Positions 23,171-29,625 of a stretch of 29,625 nt of DNA are shown one piece after another. Location: NCBI GenBank assembly GCA_965656605.1, contig CBFHLC010000025.1:1-29625 (forward strand), given 5' to 3'. A program made the position numbers and the translations under genes. The notes beneath the pieces were generated by a model that was given only the letters and a program-made list of their open reading frames with translations, did not search any database and was not told the DNA's origin. This DNA is from Litorivicinus sp965656605 (GTDB taxonomy: Bacteria; Pseudomonadota; Gammaproteobacteria; Pseudomonadales; Litorivicinaceae). How positions within the stretch are numbered: the first letter of the stretch is position 1; every line of letters starts with the position of its first letter.

Positions 23171-24774
23171 TGGAATGACTCCCGGATGGTTTTTTCAATA
23201 ATTATGCCTTTGACACGGCGGTCTTCGATTAAATAACCCCCTTGCCAAGATTCTTTTCGACACACGCGCAACAGTTCTGCCAAGGTCGAGTGGCCTTCAA
23301 TTCGCCCTAAGGTGGGGGCATGGGGGGCAGATAGCAATTCGCCTGGAGCTAATGATTCGGCGTAGGTGATGAATTCATCCCAGGGTAGATAGCTCATTTC
23401 TCGCGCCCCGCTGCGCCATATGACAAAGCTGGCAGGGGAGGGCAGGCCGGCAAAGCGGCGTGGAACCTGCACAATCGAGCTTTGCAGTGCGCTTTGAACC
23501 CCTAGGTGATGCAAGGGATGGTTGCTTTGATGCAGATTTAATAACACTCCCCGATCAGCCAGTTGATCAACAAACAACGCCCCTTGGCCGCTCAGTCGGT
23601 GGGTCAAGATAGCCAACGTCAACGCCAGCATCGATGGCAGCATCAAGTCCGCTTGGCCAGACAGCTCTATGACAAAAATTAATGCGGCCAGCGGCGCCAT
23701 CAAAGCCGCCCCCATCGTCGATACCATTCCAATCAGGGCGTACGCCGGTTGCCAGCTACCAACTGACACCAAGCTGACGGCACTGCCGGCCGCAGCACCC
23801 AGCAGTAGCAGCGGTGATATCAGGCCCAACGGTAATCCCCATCCGACAATAACGGTGGTCAGTACGAGCTTAGCCAGCATCCAACCTAGAATCAGGGTCA
23901 GTGTCATTTGCCCTGCGGCCAGCTCGCCCCAAATGTCGTGCCCATCGCCAAGCGCGCTTTGAATTACAAGACCCACGCCTGCACACAGAACACCGGCCAG
24001 TAAAATCGAATAGCGAGGCTTATATCGCTGAGCCGTGCGCGCTGAAAAATTAAACAGTGATGCTAGAAGGCCGCAACCGATGCCAATCAACAGCACCCAG
24101 CCCATGTGCGGATCAGAAATGTCGGCAAAGGTTGGAAAGGGCACCAGGCTAGCTCCCGTGCTGGCCTGAACCAACGCGCTGGCGGCAACGGCGGACATGA
24201 TGACCGGTAAAAATCCAGCCACCGTGTATTCCATCACAATGACTTCCATAGCAAAGGCAACGCCTGCCAGTGGGGTTAAAAACGAGCCGCCGATGGCCGC
24301 TGCCGCTCCAGCCCCCGCAAAAACGCGCAGGTTGTTACGCGGCAGCTTTAGCTTTTCGGTCATCATCGCGCCCAAAGTCGCGCCAATGTGAACGGCAGGG
24401 CCCTCACGACCGCCGCTTTGTCCCGAAGCCAGCAAGATCGGAGTTAACAAAAACTGCAATGCCGCATTGGTGGTTGGCCAGTGCCTCGGAGATTCGTGCA
24501 GGACCTGAATTACATGTCCTGTACCCAGCGCTCGGCGATGCTTCCAGCGCTTCAATATCAGGGACGCCAGGCTGGCACCTGCAATCGGATAGACCACGAT
24601 TTGCCATGTGCTCCATTCAGAGGTTTGTCCAGCCCAGTTCACGGCCAGGTCAATTAGGCTGTGAAACGCAATCACGGCACCGCCCACGATCAACCCGAGA
24701 ATGCCGCCCATCAGGCTTTGCAGCACAAACTCTTCGCCGCGAGCCAGCCGTTGCTGGATCCTAAATTTAGACAT
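23167..24774 (-). CDS. CLC-family chloride channel/transporter with degenerate C-terminal CBS-like region
   Basis: A polytopic inner-membrane CLC protein. Numbering from the GTG at 24780: the anion motif GSGIP is GTGHV (86-90), GREGP is intact (124-128) with gating glutamate E126, GxFxP is GLISP (319-323), the E203 proton glutamate of E. coli ClcA aligns with V180 after E179, and the Y445 position aligns with F403. The Val at the internal proton site is what CLC channels have, so a passive channel or altered coupling is possible. A soluble tail (about 430-535) ends in a CBS-like segment near 475-530. AGGAG lies 5 bases before the ATG at 24774, which is chosen over GTG 24780 and TTG 24777 (535 residues). 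It heads clc-hemJ-hemL and is divergent from argC. Confidence 0.9.
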   Translation of the reverse strand: MSKFRIQQRLARGEEFVLQSLMGGILGLIVGGAVIAFHSLIDLAVNWAGQTSEWSTWQIVVYPIAGASLASLILKRWKHRRALGTGHVIQVLHESPRHWPTTNAALQFLLTPILLASGQSGGREGPAVHIGATLGAMMTEKLKLPRNNLRVFAGAGAAAAIGGSFLTPLAGVAFAMEVIVMEYTVAGFLPVIMSAVAASALVQASTGASLVPFPTFADISDPHMGWVLLIGIGCGLLASLFNFSARTAQRYKPRYSILLAGVLCAGVGLVIQSALGDGHDIWGELAAGQMTLTLILGWMLAKLVLTTVIVGWGLPLGLISPLLLLGAAAGSAVSLVSVGSWQPAYALIGMVSTMGAALMAPLAALIFVIELSGQADLMLPSMLALTLAILTHRLSGQGALFVDQLADRGVLLNLHQSNHPLHHLGVQSALQSSIVQVPRRFAGLPSPASFVIWRSGAREMSYLPWDEFITYAESLAPGELLSAPHAPTLGRIEGHSTLAELLRVCRKESWQGGYLIEDRRVKGIIIEKTIRESFQ

Positions 24775-24793
24775 CAACACTCCTAACGTGACT

Positions 24794-24802
24794 TGCTATG
24801 AT
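24794..24802 (+). promoter_or_regulatory. Extended -10 promoter candidate for argC
   Basis: TGC-TATGAT at 24794-24802 fits the extended -10 pattern TGN-TATAAT with one mismatch; RNA would start near 24809, 20 bases before the argC ATG. The -35 region is poor, as is common for extended -10 promoters. The same bases read on the other strand give TATCAT and could serve the divergent CLC gene. No arginine-repressor box is apparent in the 48-base gap. Confidence 0.42.
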
Positions 24803-24828
24803 AGGCGCCCGCAGAGTAGAGGTCATCC

Positions 24829-25857
24829 ATGTATAAAGTCGGAATTGTTGGCGGCACGGGTTACACCGGTGTCGAGTTGTTGCGTTTGCTGACTCCCCAC
24901 CCCGAGGTTGAGTTGAGCGCGATCACATCACGCTCCGAAGCAGGGCGTCGTCTAGATGATCTGTATCCGAATTTGCGTGGGCACACCGAACTTAGTTTTG
25001 TCGAGCCAACCACTGAGGCGCTGTCCGGCTGCGATTTGGTGTTTTTTGCAACGCCACATGGGGTCGCTATGGCCCAAGCCCCCGAGTTGCTGGCTCAAGG
25101 GATCAAAGTGGTCGATCTATCAGCGGATTTCCGTTTGAAGGACTTGGCAACCTTTAAGCAGTGGTACGGGATGGAGCATACGGCTGGCGATTGGGTTGAC
25201 CAAGCGGTCTACGGGCTGCCTGAAATCTCGCGAGATCAGATCGCCGGTGCTCAGCTTGTGGCGGCGCCCGGCTGCTATCCGACTGCAGTGCAGCTCGCGC
25301 TTCTGCCCTTGATCAAGGCAGGTGTCGTTGACGTAAGCGATTTAATTGCGGACTGCAAATCGGGTGTGTCCGGGGCCGGTCGCGGGGCCAGCGTCGGGGC
25401 GTTATTTGCTGAGTGCAGCGACAGCTTCAAGGCTTATGGAGTTTCGGGTCATCGCCACTTGCCCGAAATCACGCAGCAGCTCCAGGCGGCAACGTCTGAG
25501 TCGGTAGGTTTGGTATTCACACCGCATTTAACCCCGATGATTCGCGGTATTCACGCCACCTGTTACGCCCGATTGACTCAAGAGGTGGATGTTCAGGCTC
25601 TGTTCGAGACTGCCTATGCCAACGAGTCGATGGTTGATGTGATGCCACCAGGAAGCCACCCCGAGACCCGCAGCGTACGCGGCTCGAATCGCTGTCGCCT
25701 GGCGATACACCGGGCGTCGGGCTCTGATCGACTGGTTATCCTGGCGGTCGAGGATAACTTGGTTAAAGGGGCATCCGGACAGGCCGTTCAATGCATGAAT
25801 CTGATGTTGGGTTTGCCAGAGTCTCTGGGACTAGACGGCATCGGATTGTTACCTTGA
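24829..25857 (+). CDS. argC: N-acetyl-gamma-glutamyl-phosphate reductase
   Basis: ArgC reduces N-acetylglutamyl phosphate to the semialdehyde with NADPH in arginine synthesis. The 342-residue protein has the N-terminal dinucleotide-binding motif GIVGGTGYTGVELLRLL (5-21), catalytic C149 in AAPGCYPTAVQLAL, and GVSGAGRGAS in the substrate domain; VSGHRHLPEI and TPHLTPMIRGI are further family signatures. The ATG at 24829 has AGAGG 7 bases upstream. erpA follows after 30 bases and is probably cotranscribed; the argC-erpA neighbourhood is common in Pseudomonas relatives. Confidence 0.97.
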   Translation: MYKVGIVGGTGYTGVELLRLLTPHPEVELSAITSRSEAGRRLDDLYPNLRGHTELSFVEPTTEALSGCDLVFFATPHGVAMAQAPELLAQGIKVVDLSADFRLKDLATFKQWYGMEHTAGDWVDQAVYGLPEISRDQIAGAQLVAAPGCYPTAVQLALLPLIKAGVVDVSDLIADCKSGVSGAGRGASVGALFAECSDSFKAYGVSGHRHLPEITQQLQAATSESVGLVFTPHLTPMIRGIHATCYARLTQEVDVQALFETAYANESMVDVMPPGSHPETRSVRGSNRCRLAIHRASGSDRLVILAVEDNLVKGASGQAVQCMNLMLGLPESLGLDGIGLLP

Positions 25858-25887
25858 TCTTTGACGGATTACCCATAGGATAAGTGC

Positions 25888-26235
25888 ATGGCAGAAACTT
25901 TTATTCCCCCCAGCATCCAAGTCTCCGACAGTGCCGTACGAAAAGTACGCATGCTGGTCGAAGAGGAAGAAAATCCCTCGCTAAAACTGCGCGTTTTTGT
26001 GACCGGTGGCGGATGCAGCGGATTCCAGTACGGTTTCACCTTTGACGAGGCAGTCAACGAGGACGACACTCAGATCCAGTCGGACGATGTCACGGTGCTG
26101 GTAGACCCACTAAGCTACCAGTATCTGGTTGGCTCTGAAGTTGACTACCGAGAAGGTCTGGAGGGCAGCCAGTTTGTTGTTAACAACCCCAATGCAACCT
26201 CTACTTGCGGTTGCGGCGCTAGTTTTAGCGTCTAG
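25888..26235 (+). CDS. erpA: A-type iron-sulphur cluster carrier ErpA
   Basis: ErpA passes Fe-S clusters from the scaffold to apoproteins, among them IspG and IspH of isoprenoid synthesis. The 115-residue product has the three cluster cysteines C43 in GGGCSGFQYGF and C107/C109 in TCGCGASF. The ATG has AGGA 9 bases upstream. The last 44-62 bases, coding the CGC motif and the stretch before it, are also read in another frame as the signal peptide of the next gene. In Pseudomonas erpA is followed by anmK, which is absent here. Confidence 0.96.
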   Translation: MAETFIPPSIQVSDSAVRKVRMLVEEEENPSLKLRVFVTGGGCSGFQYGFTFDEAVNEDDTQIQSDDVTVLVDPLSYQYLVGSEVDYREGLEGSQFVVNNPNATSTCGCGASFSV

Positions 26236-26638
26236 CGTCTTGCTGCCTGCTCATGCCGAGCAGGCCAAGTTAGTTCCCCTGCAAACATCCAGTTACACCT
26301 CGGTGTTTCAGCAATCTCCCGGTGATATAACAGCATTGCTAAATCGTGCTGATCGAATTGCCCGTTCAACGGATTTCAGCCCGATCGAGCCGGTTACCTT
26401 TGTTTTGCACGGTGACGAAATCAACTTGTTCAAACGCGAGAACTACTCAGTCAACCATATGCTGGTCGACTTGGCCGCTCGTTTGGATGCATTCAAGGTG
26501 ATTGACATTCGAGTGTGCGAGACTTGGATGCGGGACCATCAAGTGGCGGCCTCGGATTTGCCGCCTTTTGTCGAGCTTGTGCCGTTTGAGCCAGATTTTG
26601 TCGCGGGCCTAAAGACCCGCGGTGCGATTGAGTTCTAG
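26192..26638 (+). CDS. Secreted DsrE/DsrF-like protein
   Basis: A 148-residue protein with a Sec signal peptide (about 1-22, core LLAVAALVLASSVLLPA, cleavage after AHA) and a small alpha/beta domain like the DsrE/DsrF sulphur-relay family: VTFVLHGDEINLF at 68-80, DAFKVIDIRVCETWM with C109, and LPPFVELVPF near the end. Periplasmic DsrE-like proteins are common, but their substrate is mostly unknown; C109 is the candidate sulphur carrier. The ATG at 26192 lies 44 bases inside erpA in another frame. A TTG at 26174, 8 bases after a GGAGGG, is an alternative and has the better ribosome site; the longer reading from 26129 gives a poorer leader. The TAG shares CTAG with the convergent peptidase gene. 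Confidence 0.78.
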   Translation: MQPLLAVAALVLASSVLLPAHAEQAKLVPLQTSSYTSVFQQSPGDITALLNRADRIARSTDFSPIEPVTFVLHGDEINLFKRENYSVNHMLVDLAARLDAFKVIDIRVCETWMRDHQVAASDLPPFVELVPFEPDFVAGLKTRGAIEF

Positions 26639-27999
26639 TTGACTTGCAACAGCGCCAGCTCGGTGCGCCGCAGCCCTTCGATTAAGGCAATCTTTGACTC
26701 GACGTTCTGCTTAAAACGAGGCAGCTCAGCTTTATCCAGTGAAACGGCTTTGGGCAGTTTGGCTAGGATGGTGCGGGGGTTGCGATGCACGCCATTCAAG
26801 ATGAATTCGTAGTGCAGGTGTGGGCCTGACGCCAGACCGGTTGATCCCACATAACCAATGACTTGGCCCTGTTTCACTCGTTGACCATTGCGTGCTTTGA
26901 TTCGCGACATGTGGGCGTAGCGGGTCTGAATATTGCCAGAGTGATTGATGATCACGGTCTTTCCGTAGCCACCCTTGTTCCCGCTGTGTACCACTCGCCC
27001 GGCGCCTGATGCATAAATCGGTGTGCCAGTCGGGGCGGCATAGTCGGTGCCTTTATGGGCGCGGATGGTGTTCAGCACAGGATGTTTGCGCTTTAAATTA
27101 AAGTTCGAACTGATCCGCGAGTAGTTCAGAGGGGCCAGCAAAAAAGCTTTCTGCATGCTGACGCCTTTCTCGTCAAAGTAGCCCGAATTGCCCTGACTGT
27201 CGGTATATCGATAGGCCGAAAACCGCTCGCCTTGGTTGATAAACTCCGCCGCGACAATCTTGCCTTCGTCTATTTTTTCGCCGTCCAGGTACAGCTCTTC
27301 ATAGACGACGTGAAAGTGATCCCCTTCACGTAGGTCGTAAACCAAGTCAATCACGTGCCCAAAGATGCCGGCCATGTTCATGGTTTGTCGATCGGATAGC
27401 CCTGCTCGGGTGCCTGCCAAGAAAAGTGACCCTTGGATTACGCCAGTGGCGCTGGCCAGACGCACCTCGGGCTGGCGCATCTCGATGGACATTTCGACCG
27501 GTGATTGCGTTCCATCAAAGACGATTTTCTCTAATGCGGATTTGCGATACTCCAGCGTCTCTACCCGATTTTCTTGCGCCAAAATACGAATCACTTCGCC
27601 GGGTTTGATTTTGTACAGTCGCCGATTTTTATCAGCTTGGGTAATTCGGTAGGCTTCCGAGGGGGGCAGTCCTGCCCGCTGGAACAGTGTAGATACTGAG
27701 TCGCCCTTTTTAATGGTCAATTCTGTCCATTCAGGTTGAGGGGCTTCGATGGTCTTTACAATGTCGGCTGCAATTTCAGGTTTGAGTGTCGCCAGATCCG
27801 GGGCCTGCATGTCGATAGGCGGTAAATCAATGGTCGCTATCGGCTGGGGTGCCGGCTGGGGTGCGATCACGGGCGCGGCTACAGACGTGACCTCCGGTTT
27901 CGCTACGGGCTCGGGTCCGCCAGTCAGCGCGAGGGCGGTAATCGTTGCGCCCAGCAGGCCTAGCGCGAGTAGATGTTTGCGGGGAAAATGGATAAGCAA
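26635..27999 (-). CDS. mepM: M23 peptidoglycan endopeptidase, MepM-like
   Basis: These zinc endopeptidases cut peptide cross-links so that new peptidoglycan can be inserted. The 454-residue product has an N-terminal membrane anchor or signal (about 8-26), a Pro-rich stretch (30-60), an OapA/LysM-like region (about 90-180) and a LytM domain (about 290-410). Catalytic metal residues are H315 and D319 in HKGTDYAAP and H394/H396 in GPHLHYEF, with H363 in YAHMS, so it should be active rather than a degenerate activator. The TTG start at 27999 is forced by an in-frame TGA nine codons upstream and has GAGG 7 bases before it. A TATACT (rc of 28040-28045) is a possible -10. In Pseudomonas a related gene sits between anmK and tyrS. 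Confidence 0.9.
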   Translation of the reverse strand: MLIHFPRKHLLALGLLGATITALALTGGPEPVAKPEVTSVAAPVIAPQPAPQPIATIDLPPIDMQAPDLATLKPEIAADIVKTIEAPQPEWTELTIKKGDSVSTLFQRAGLPPSEAYRITQADKNRRLYKIKPGEVIRILAQENRVETLEYRKSALEKIVFDGTQSPVEMSIEMRQPEVRLASATGVIQGSLFLAGTRAGLSDRQTMNMAGIFGHVIDLVYDLREGDHFHVVYEELYLDGEKIDEGKIVAAEFINQGERFSAYRYTDSQGNSGYFDEKGVSMQKAFLLAPLNYSRISSNFNLKRKHPVLNTIRAHKGTDYAAPTGTPIYASGAGRVVHSGNKGGYGKTVIINHSGNIQTRYAHMSRIKARNGQRVKQGQVIGYVGSTGLASGPHLHYEFILNGVHRNPRTILAKLPKAVSLDKAELPRFKQNVESKIALIEGLRRTELALLQVN

Positions 28000-28138
28000 A
28001 CCAGGGCCTCGGTTGAGTGGTCATTAAAGGATGGCGCAGAGTATAACCAAGCCGCGCGTTGAATTCTTCTTGAAAAATAGTCACGAATTGTTAGCTTGGC
28101 GTGCCCTAAATCACAGTCTGGTCAGGAATTCACGTCGA
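28000..28138. promoter_or_regulatory. Divergent mepM/tyrS regulatory region
   Basis: These 139 bases separate the divergent starts and should contain both promoters. On the minus strand TATACT (rc of 28040-28045) is a -10 candidate for mepM. On the plus strand TTGAAA at 28070-28075 is a -35 candidate for tyrS but its best -10 (TTAGCT, 28091-28096, spacing 15) is poor. No T-box or other riboswitch is seen. Confidence 0.3.
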
Positions 28139-29326
28139 ATGTTGGAAACCCAAGCTCAACTAGAAATTATCTACCGCGGTGCCCACGACGTGCTGGTGCG
28201 TGATGAGCTGATCAAAAAGTTAGATCGCGGGCAGCCTCTGCGAATCAAGGCGGGCTTCGACCCGACCGCTGCGGATCTTCATCTAGGGCATACGGTTCTG
28301 ATCAACAAGTTGCGTCAGTTCCAAGATCTTGGGCATCACGTGATGTTCCTAATCGGCGACTTCACCAGTCTGATTGGCGATCCCACGGGCAAGAACGAGA
28401 CTCGTCAGGCCTTGACTGCCGAGCAGGTCCAGGAAAATGCCAAGACCTATGCCGACCAGGTCTTCAAAATCTTGGATCCGGCGAAAACCGAGGTTTGCTA
28501 CAACTCCACCTGGACAAACCAGCTCACTCCGGCCGACATGATTCGTCTGCTGGCTCAGCAAACCGTCGCCCGCATGCTCGAGCGCGATGATTTCAGCAAG
28601 CGCTATAAAGAAGGGCGTCCCATCAGCTTGCACGAATTTGCTTACCCGCTGATGCAGGGGTACGACTCAGTCGCAATGAAAGCGGATGTCGAGCTGGGCG
28701 GAACCGACCAGACTTTCAACCTGCTGATGGGGCGTGAGTTGCAAAAGGACGCCGGGCAAGAACCTCAGGTCATCTTGACCATGCCAATTCTTGAGGGGCT
28801 TGATGGCGTTAAAAAGATGTCCAAGAGTCTGGGTAACTACATAGGTTTGAATGACGAGCCGGGTGATATGTATGGCAAGCTCATGGGTATCAGTGATGAG
28901 CTCATGTGGCGCTATTACGAATTGCTGTCTTTCAAAAGCTTGGATGAGATCCAGGCGTTGCGAGACGCGTCTAATCCGCAGGCGGCCAAAATTGAGTTGG
29001 CTCGCGAGATCATCACGCGCTTCCATGATGCGGATGCGGCGGATCGAGCCAGTCGTGCCGCTGGCAATAAGTTTAAGGCAGGTGATATCCCTGATGAGAT
29101 GCCCGAGCTGGAACTAGACTCGCAAGGTGCAGGGCTGCCGTTAATGGTGTTATTGCGTGAAGCTTCTTTGGCTGGTTCTTCTAGCGAGGCTCGCCAACGT
29201 ATTACTCAGGGTGCAGCGCGTATCAATGGCGAGCCGGTAACCGACCCCAAATTCCTATGTCAGGCCGGCTCAACGCAGGTCTATCAGTGTGGCAAGAAGA
29301 AGTTCGCGCGGGTCACGGTCAATTAA
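28139..29326 (+). CDS. tyrS: Tyrosyl-tRNA synthetase (class I, TyrZ-like)
   Basis: It charges tRNA-Tyr with tyrosine. The 395-residue product has the HIGH-type motif HLGH at 48-51 in DLHLGHTVLINKLRQF, KMSKS at 226-230, and a C-terminal S4 RNA-binding domain (about 335-395). An open frame extends back to ATG 28031, but family members start near MLETQAQLEIIYRG, so 28139 is preferred; AGGA lies 11 bases upstream, slightly far. This length and the HLGH form fit the TyrRS subclass found in Pseudomonas as TyrZ, which also stands directly before an rRNA operon. No intrinsic terminator is visible between the stop and the rRNA promoters. Confidence 0.96.
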   Translation: MLETQAQLEIIYRGAHDVLVRDELIKKLDRGQPLRIKAGFDPTAADLHLGHTVLINKLRQFQDLGHHVMFLIGDFTSLIGDPTGKNETRQALTAEQVQENAKTYADQVFKILDPAKTEVCYNSTWTNQLTPADMIRLLAQQTVARMLERDDFSKRYKEGRPISLHEFAYPLMQGYDSVAMKADVELGGTDQTFNLLMGRELQKDAGQEPQVILTMPILEGLDGVKKMSKSLGNYIGLNDEPGDMYGKLMGISDELMWRYYELLSFKSLDEIQALRDASNPQAAKIELAREIITRFHDADAADRASRAAGNKFKAGDIPDEMPELELDSQGAGLPLMVLLREASLAGSSSEARQRITQGAARINGEPVTDPKFLCQAGSTQVYQCGKKKFARVTVN

Positions 29327-29350
29327 TTTGAGGGAGTGTGCAATTAACGC

Positions 29351-29378
29351 TTGACCCCGATTCCAGAATCTATATTAT
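29351..29378 (+). promoter_or_regulatory. rRNA operon promoter P1
   Basis: TTGACC (29351-29356), a 16-base spacer and TATTAT (29373-29378) are followed by the GC-rich stretch TCGCCGCCC. The 16-base spacing and GC-rich discriminator are features of stringently controlled rrn promoters. It lies 25 bases after the tyrS stop. Confidence 0.6.
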
Positions 29379-29439
29379 TCGCCGCCCAAGCCGAGGGGCG
29401 CAGGCAAATGACGACACCGAACAGGGTCGAAATTAAGTC

Positions 29440-29467
29440 TTGCAAACACGGCAAGGCGCTGTAGAAT
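29440..29467 (+). promoter_or_regulatory. rRNA operon promoter P2
   Basis: TTGCAA (29440-29445), a 16-base spacer and TAGAAT (29462-29467) are followed by the GC-rich discriminator GCGCCTCC, giving a start near 29475. It lies 89 bases downstream of P1, so the two are in tandem as in many rrn operons. Confidence 0.68.
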
Positions 29468-29474
29468 GCGCCTC

Positions 29475-29625
29475 CACGTTACGGGGAAGCCCCCCGGACG
29501 AAGATCCTTGAAAACTAGATCAAGCAAGACGTGTGGGCACTTGTTGGTTCATTTGGAAACAAAAGAATTCAGAAAGTGCTTAAGCAGAAGTCAGATTATT
29601 TTGATGTAATGATTAACGTACATTC
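29475..29625 (+). other. Leader of a 16S rRNA precursor; mature 16S beyond the window
   Basis: After P2 the sequence has no open reading frame and contains ACGTGTGGGCACTTGTTGG at 29529-29547, like the CTGTGTGGGCACT element of other gammaproteobacterial rrn leaders that pairs with the 16S trailer for RNase III processing. CTTGAAAAC near 29508 may be a divergent boxA antitermination element; this is weak. The mature 16S start (normally near GAGTTTGATC) is not reached. Confidence 0.62.
29477..29500 (+). other. Stem-loop at the 5' end of the rRNA leader
   Basis: CGTT and CGGGG on the left pair with CCCCG and GACG on the right (one bulged A, one G-U pair, five-base loop). It begins about two bases after the predicted P2 start. 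No run of T follows, so it is not an intrinsic terminator. Confidence 0.45.

Noticed and set aside
26129..26191. Longer start for the DsrE-like gene
   Set aside because: It would place 21 polar and mixed residues before the signal peptide. The starts at 26174 or 26192 give a normal leader.
28031..28138. N-terminal extension of tyrS from ATG 28031
   Set aside because: Tyrosyl-tRNA synthetases of this class begin near the ATG at 28139, and the 36 extra residues resemble no part of the family and would cover the divergent promoter region.
29477..29500. Intrinsic terminator of tyrS
   Set aside because: The hairpin is not followed by a T run and lies downstream of the rRNA promoters.

Overview
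The window reads as a chromosomal core region of a gammaproteobacterium related to the Pseudomonas/Oceanospirillales grade. The evidence is gene order: rsmA, surA, lptD, djlA, rpe, gph, trpE, trpGDC, a Vfr-type CRP, an OsmC protein, coq7, argC, erpA, an M23 peptidase, tyrS and an rRNA operon lie in nearly the order I know from Pseudomonas. The trp genes are split (trpE, G, D, C here; trpF, B, A not in the window), trpC is monofunctional, and the CRP is closer to Vfr than to E. coli CRP. Genus cannot be fixed from the sequence; the voltage-gated channel gene fits a marine or alkaline habitat, which is only inference. I see no mobile elements, CRISPR arrays, tRNA genes or signs of recent transfer.

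Layout. (1) 1-4213, minus: lptD-surA-rsmA, covering LPS export assembly, an outer-membrane protein chaperone and an rRNA methyltransferase; rsmA runs off the window. (2) 4298-5047, plus: djlA co-chaperone. (3) 5100-11572, plus: a tightly packed run rpe-gph-trpE-(voltage-gated cation channel)-trpG-trpD-trpC-DUF2489 in which every junction overlaps or leaves 2 bases. (4) 15848-11545, minus: vfr/crp, fructosamine kinase-like gene, EAL phosphodiesterase with a degenerate GGDEF domain, and a DUF1499 membrane protein, which puts a cAMP receptor and a c-di-GMP enzyme in one probable operon. (5) 15990-16436, plus: OsmC protein, divergent from vfr. (6) 18608-16433, minus: a two-domain kinase/ATPase followed by coq7 (ubiquinone synthesis). 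(7) 18633-21446, plus: mrcB (PBP1b) and its likely lipoprotein activator lpoP. (8) 24774-21443, minus: CLC chloride protein, hemJ, hemL (haem synthesis). (9) 24829-26638, plus: argC, erpA and a secreted DsrE-like protein whose start lies inside erpA. (10) 27999-26635, minus: M23 endopeptidase. (11) 28139-29326, plus: tyrS, then two tandem rRNA-type promoters and the leader of an rRNA operon whose 16S gene begins beyond the window.

The region is very compact. No gene-free stretch exceeds 300 bases; the longest is the 299-base rRNA promoter/leader region at the right end. All four convergent gene pairs overlap at their 3' ends, three of them by sharing a four-base palindrome (TTAA or CTAG) that supplies both stop codons, so no conventional intrinsic terminator fits between them. 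Compared with Pseudomonas, pdxA, amgK-murU, speD and anmK are missing from their usual places.

Most of the window is ordinary housekeeping sequence. The most notable items are the BacNav-type channel inside the trp operon, the cAMP/c-di-GMP operon, the shared-stop convergent pairs, and the out-of-frame overlap at the end of erpA.
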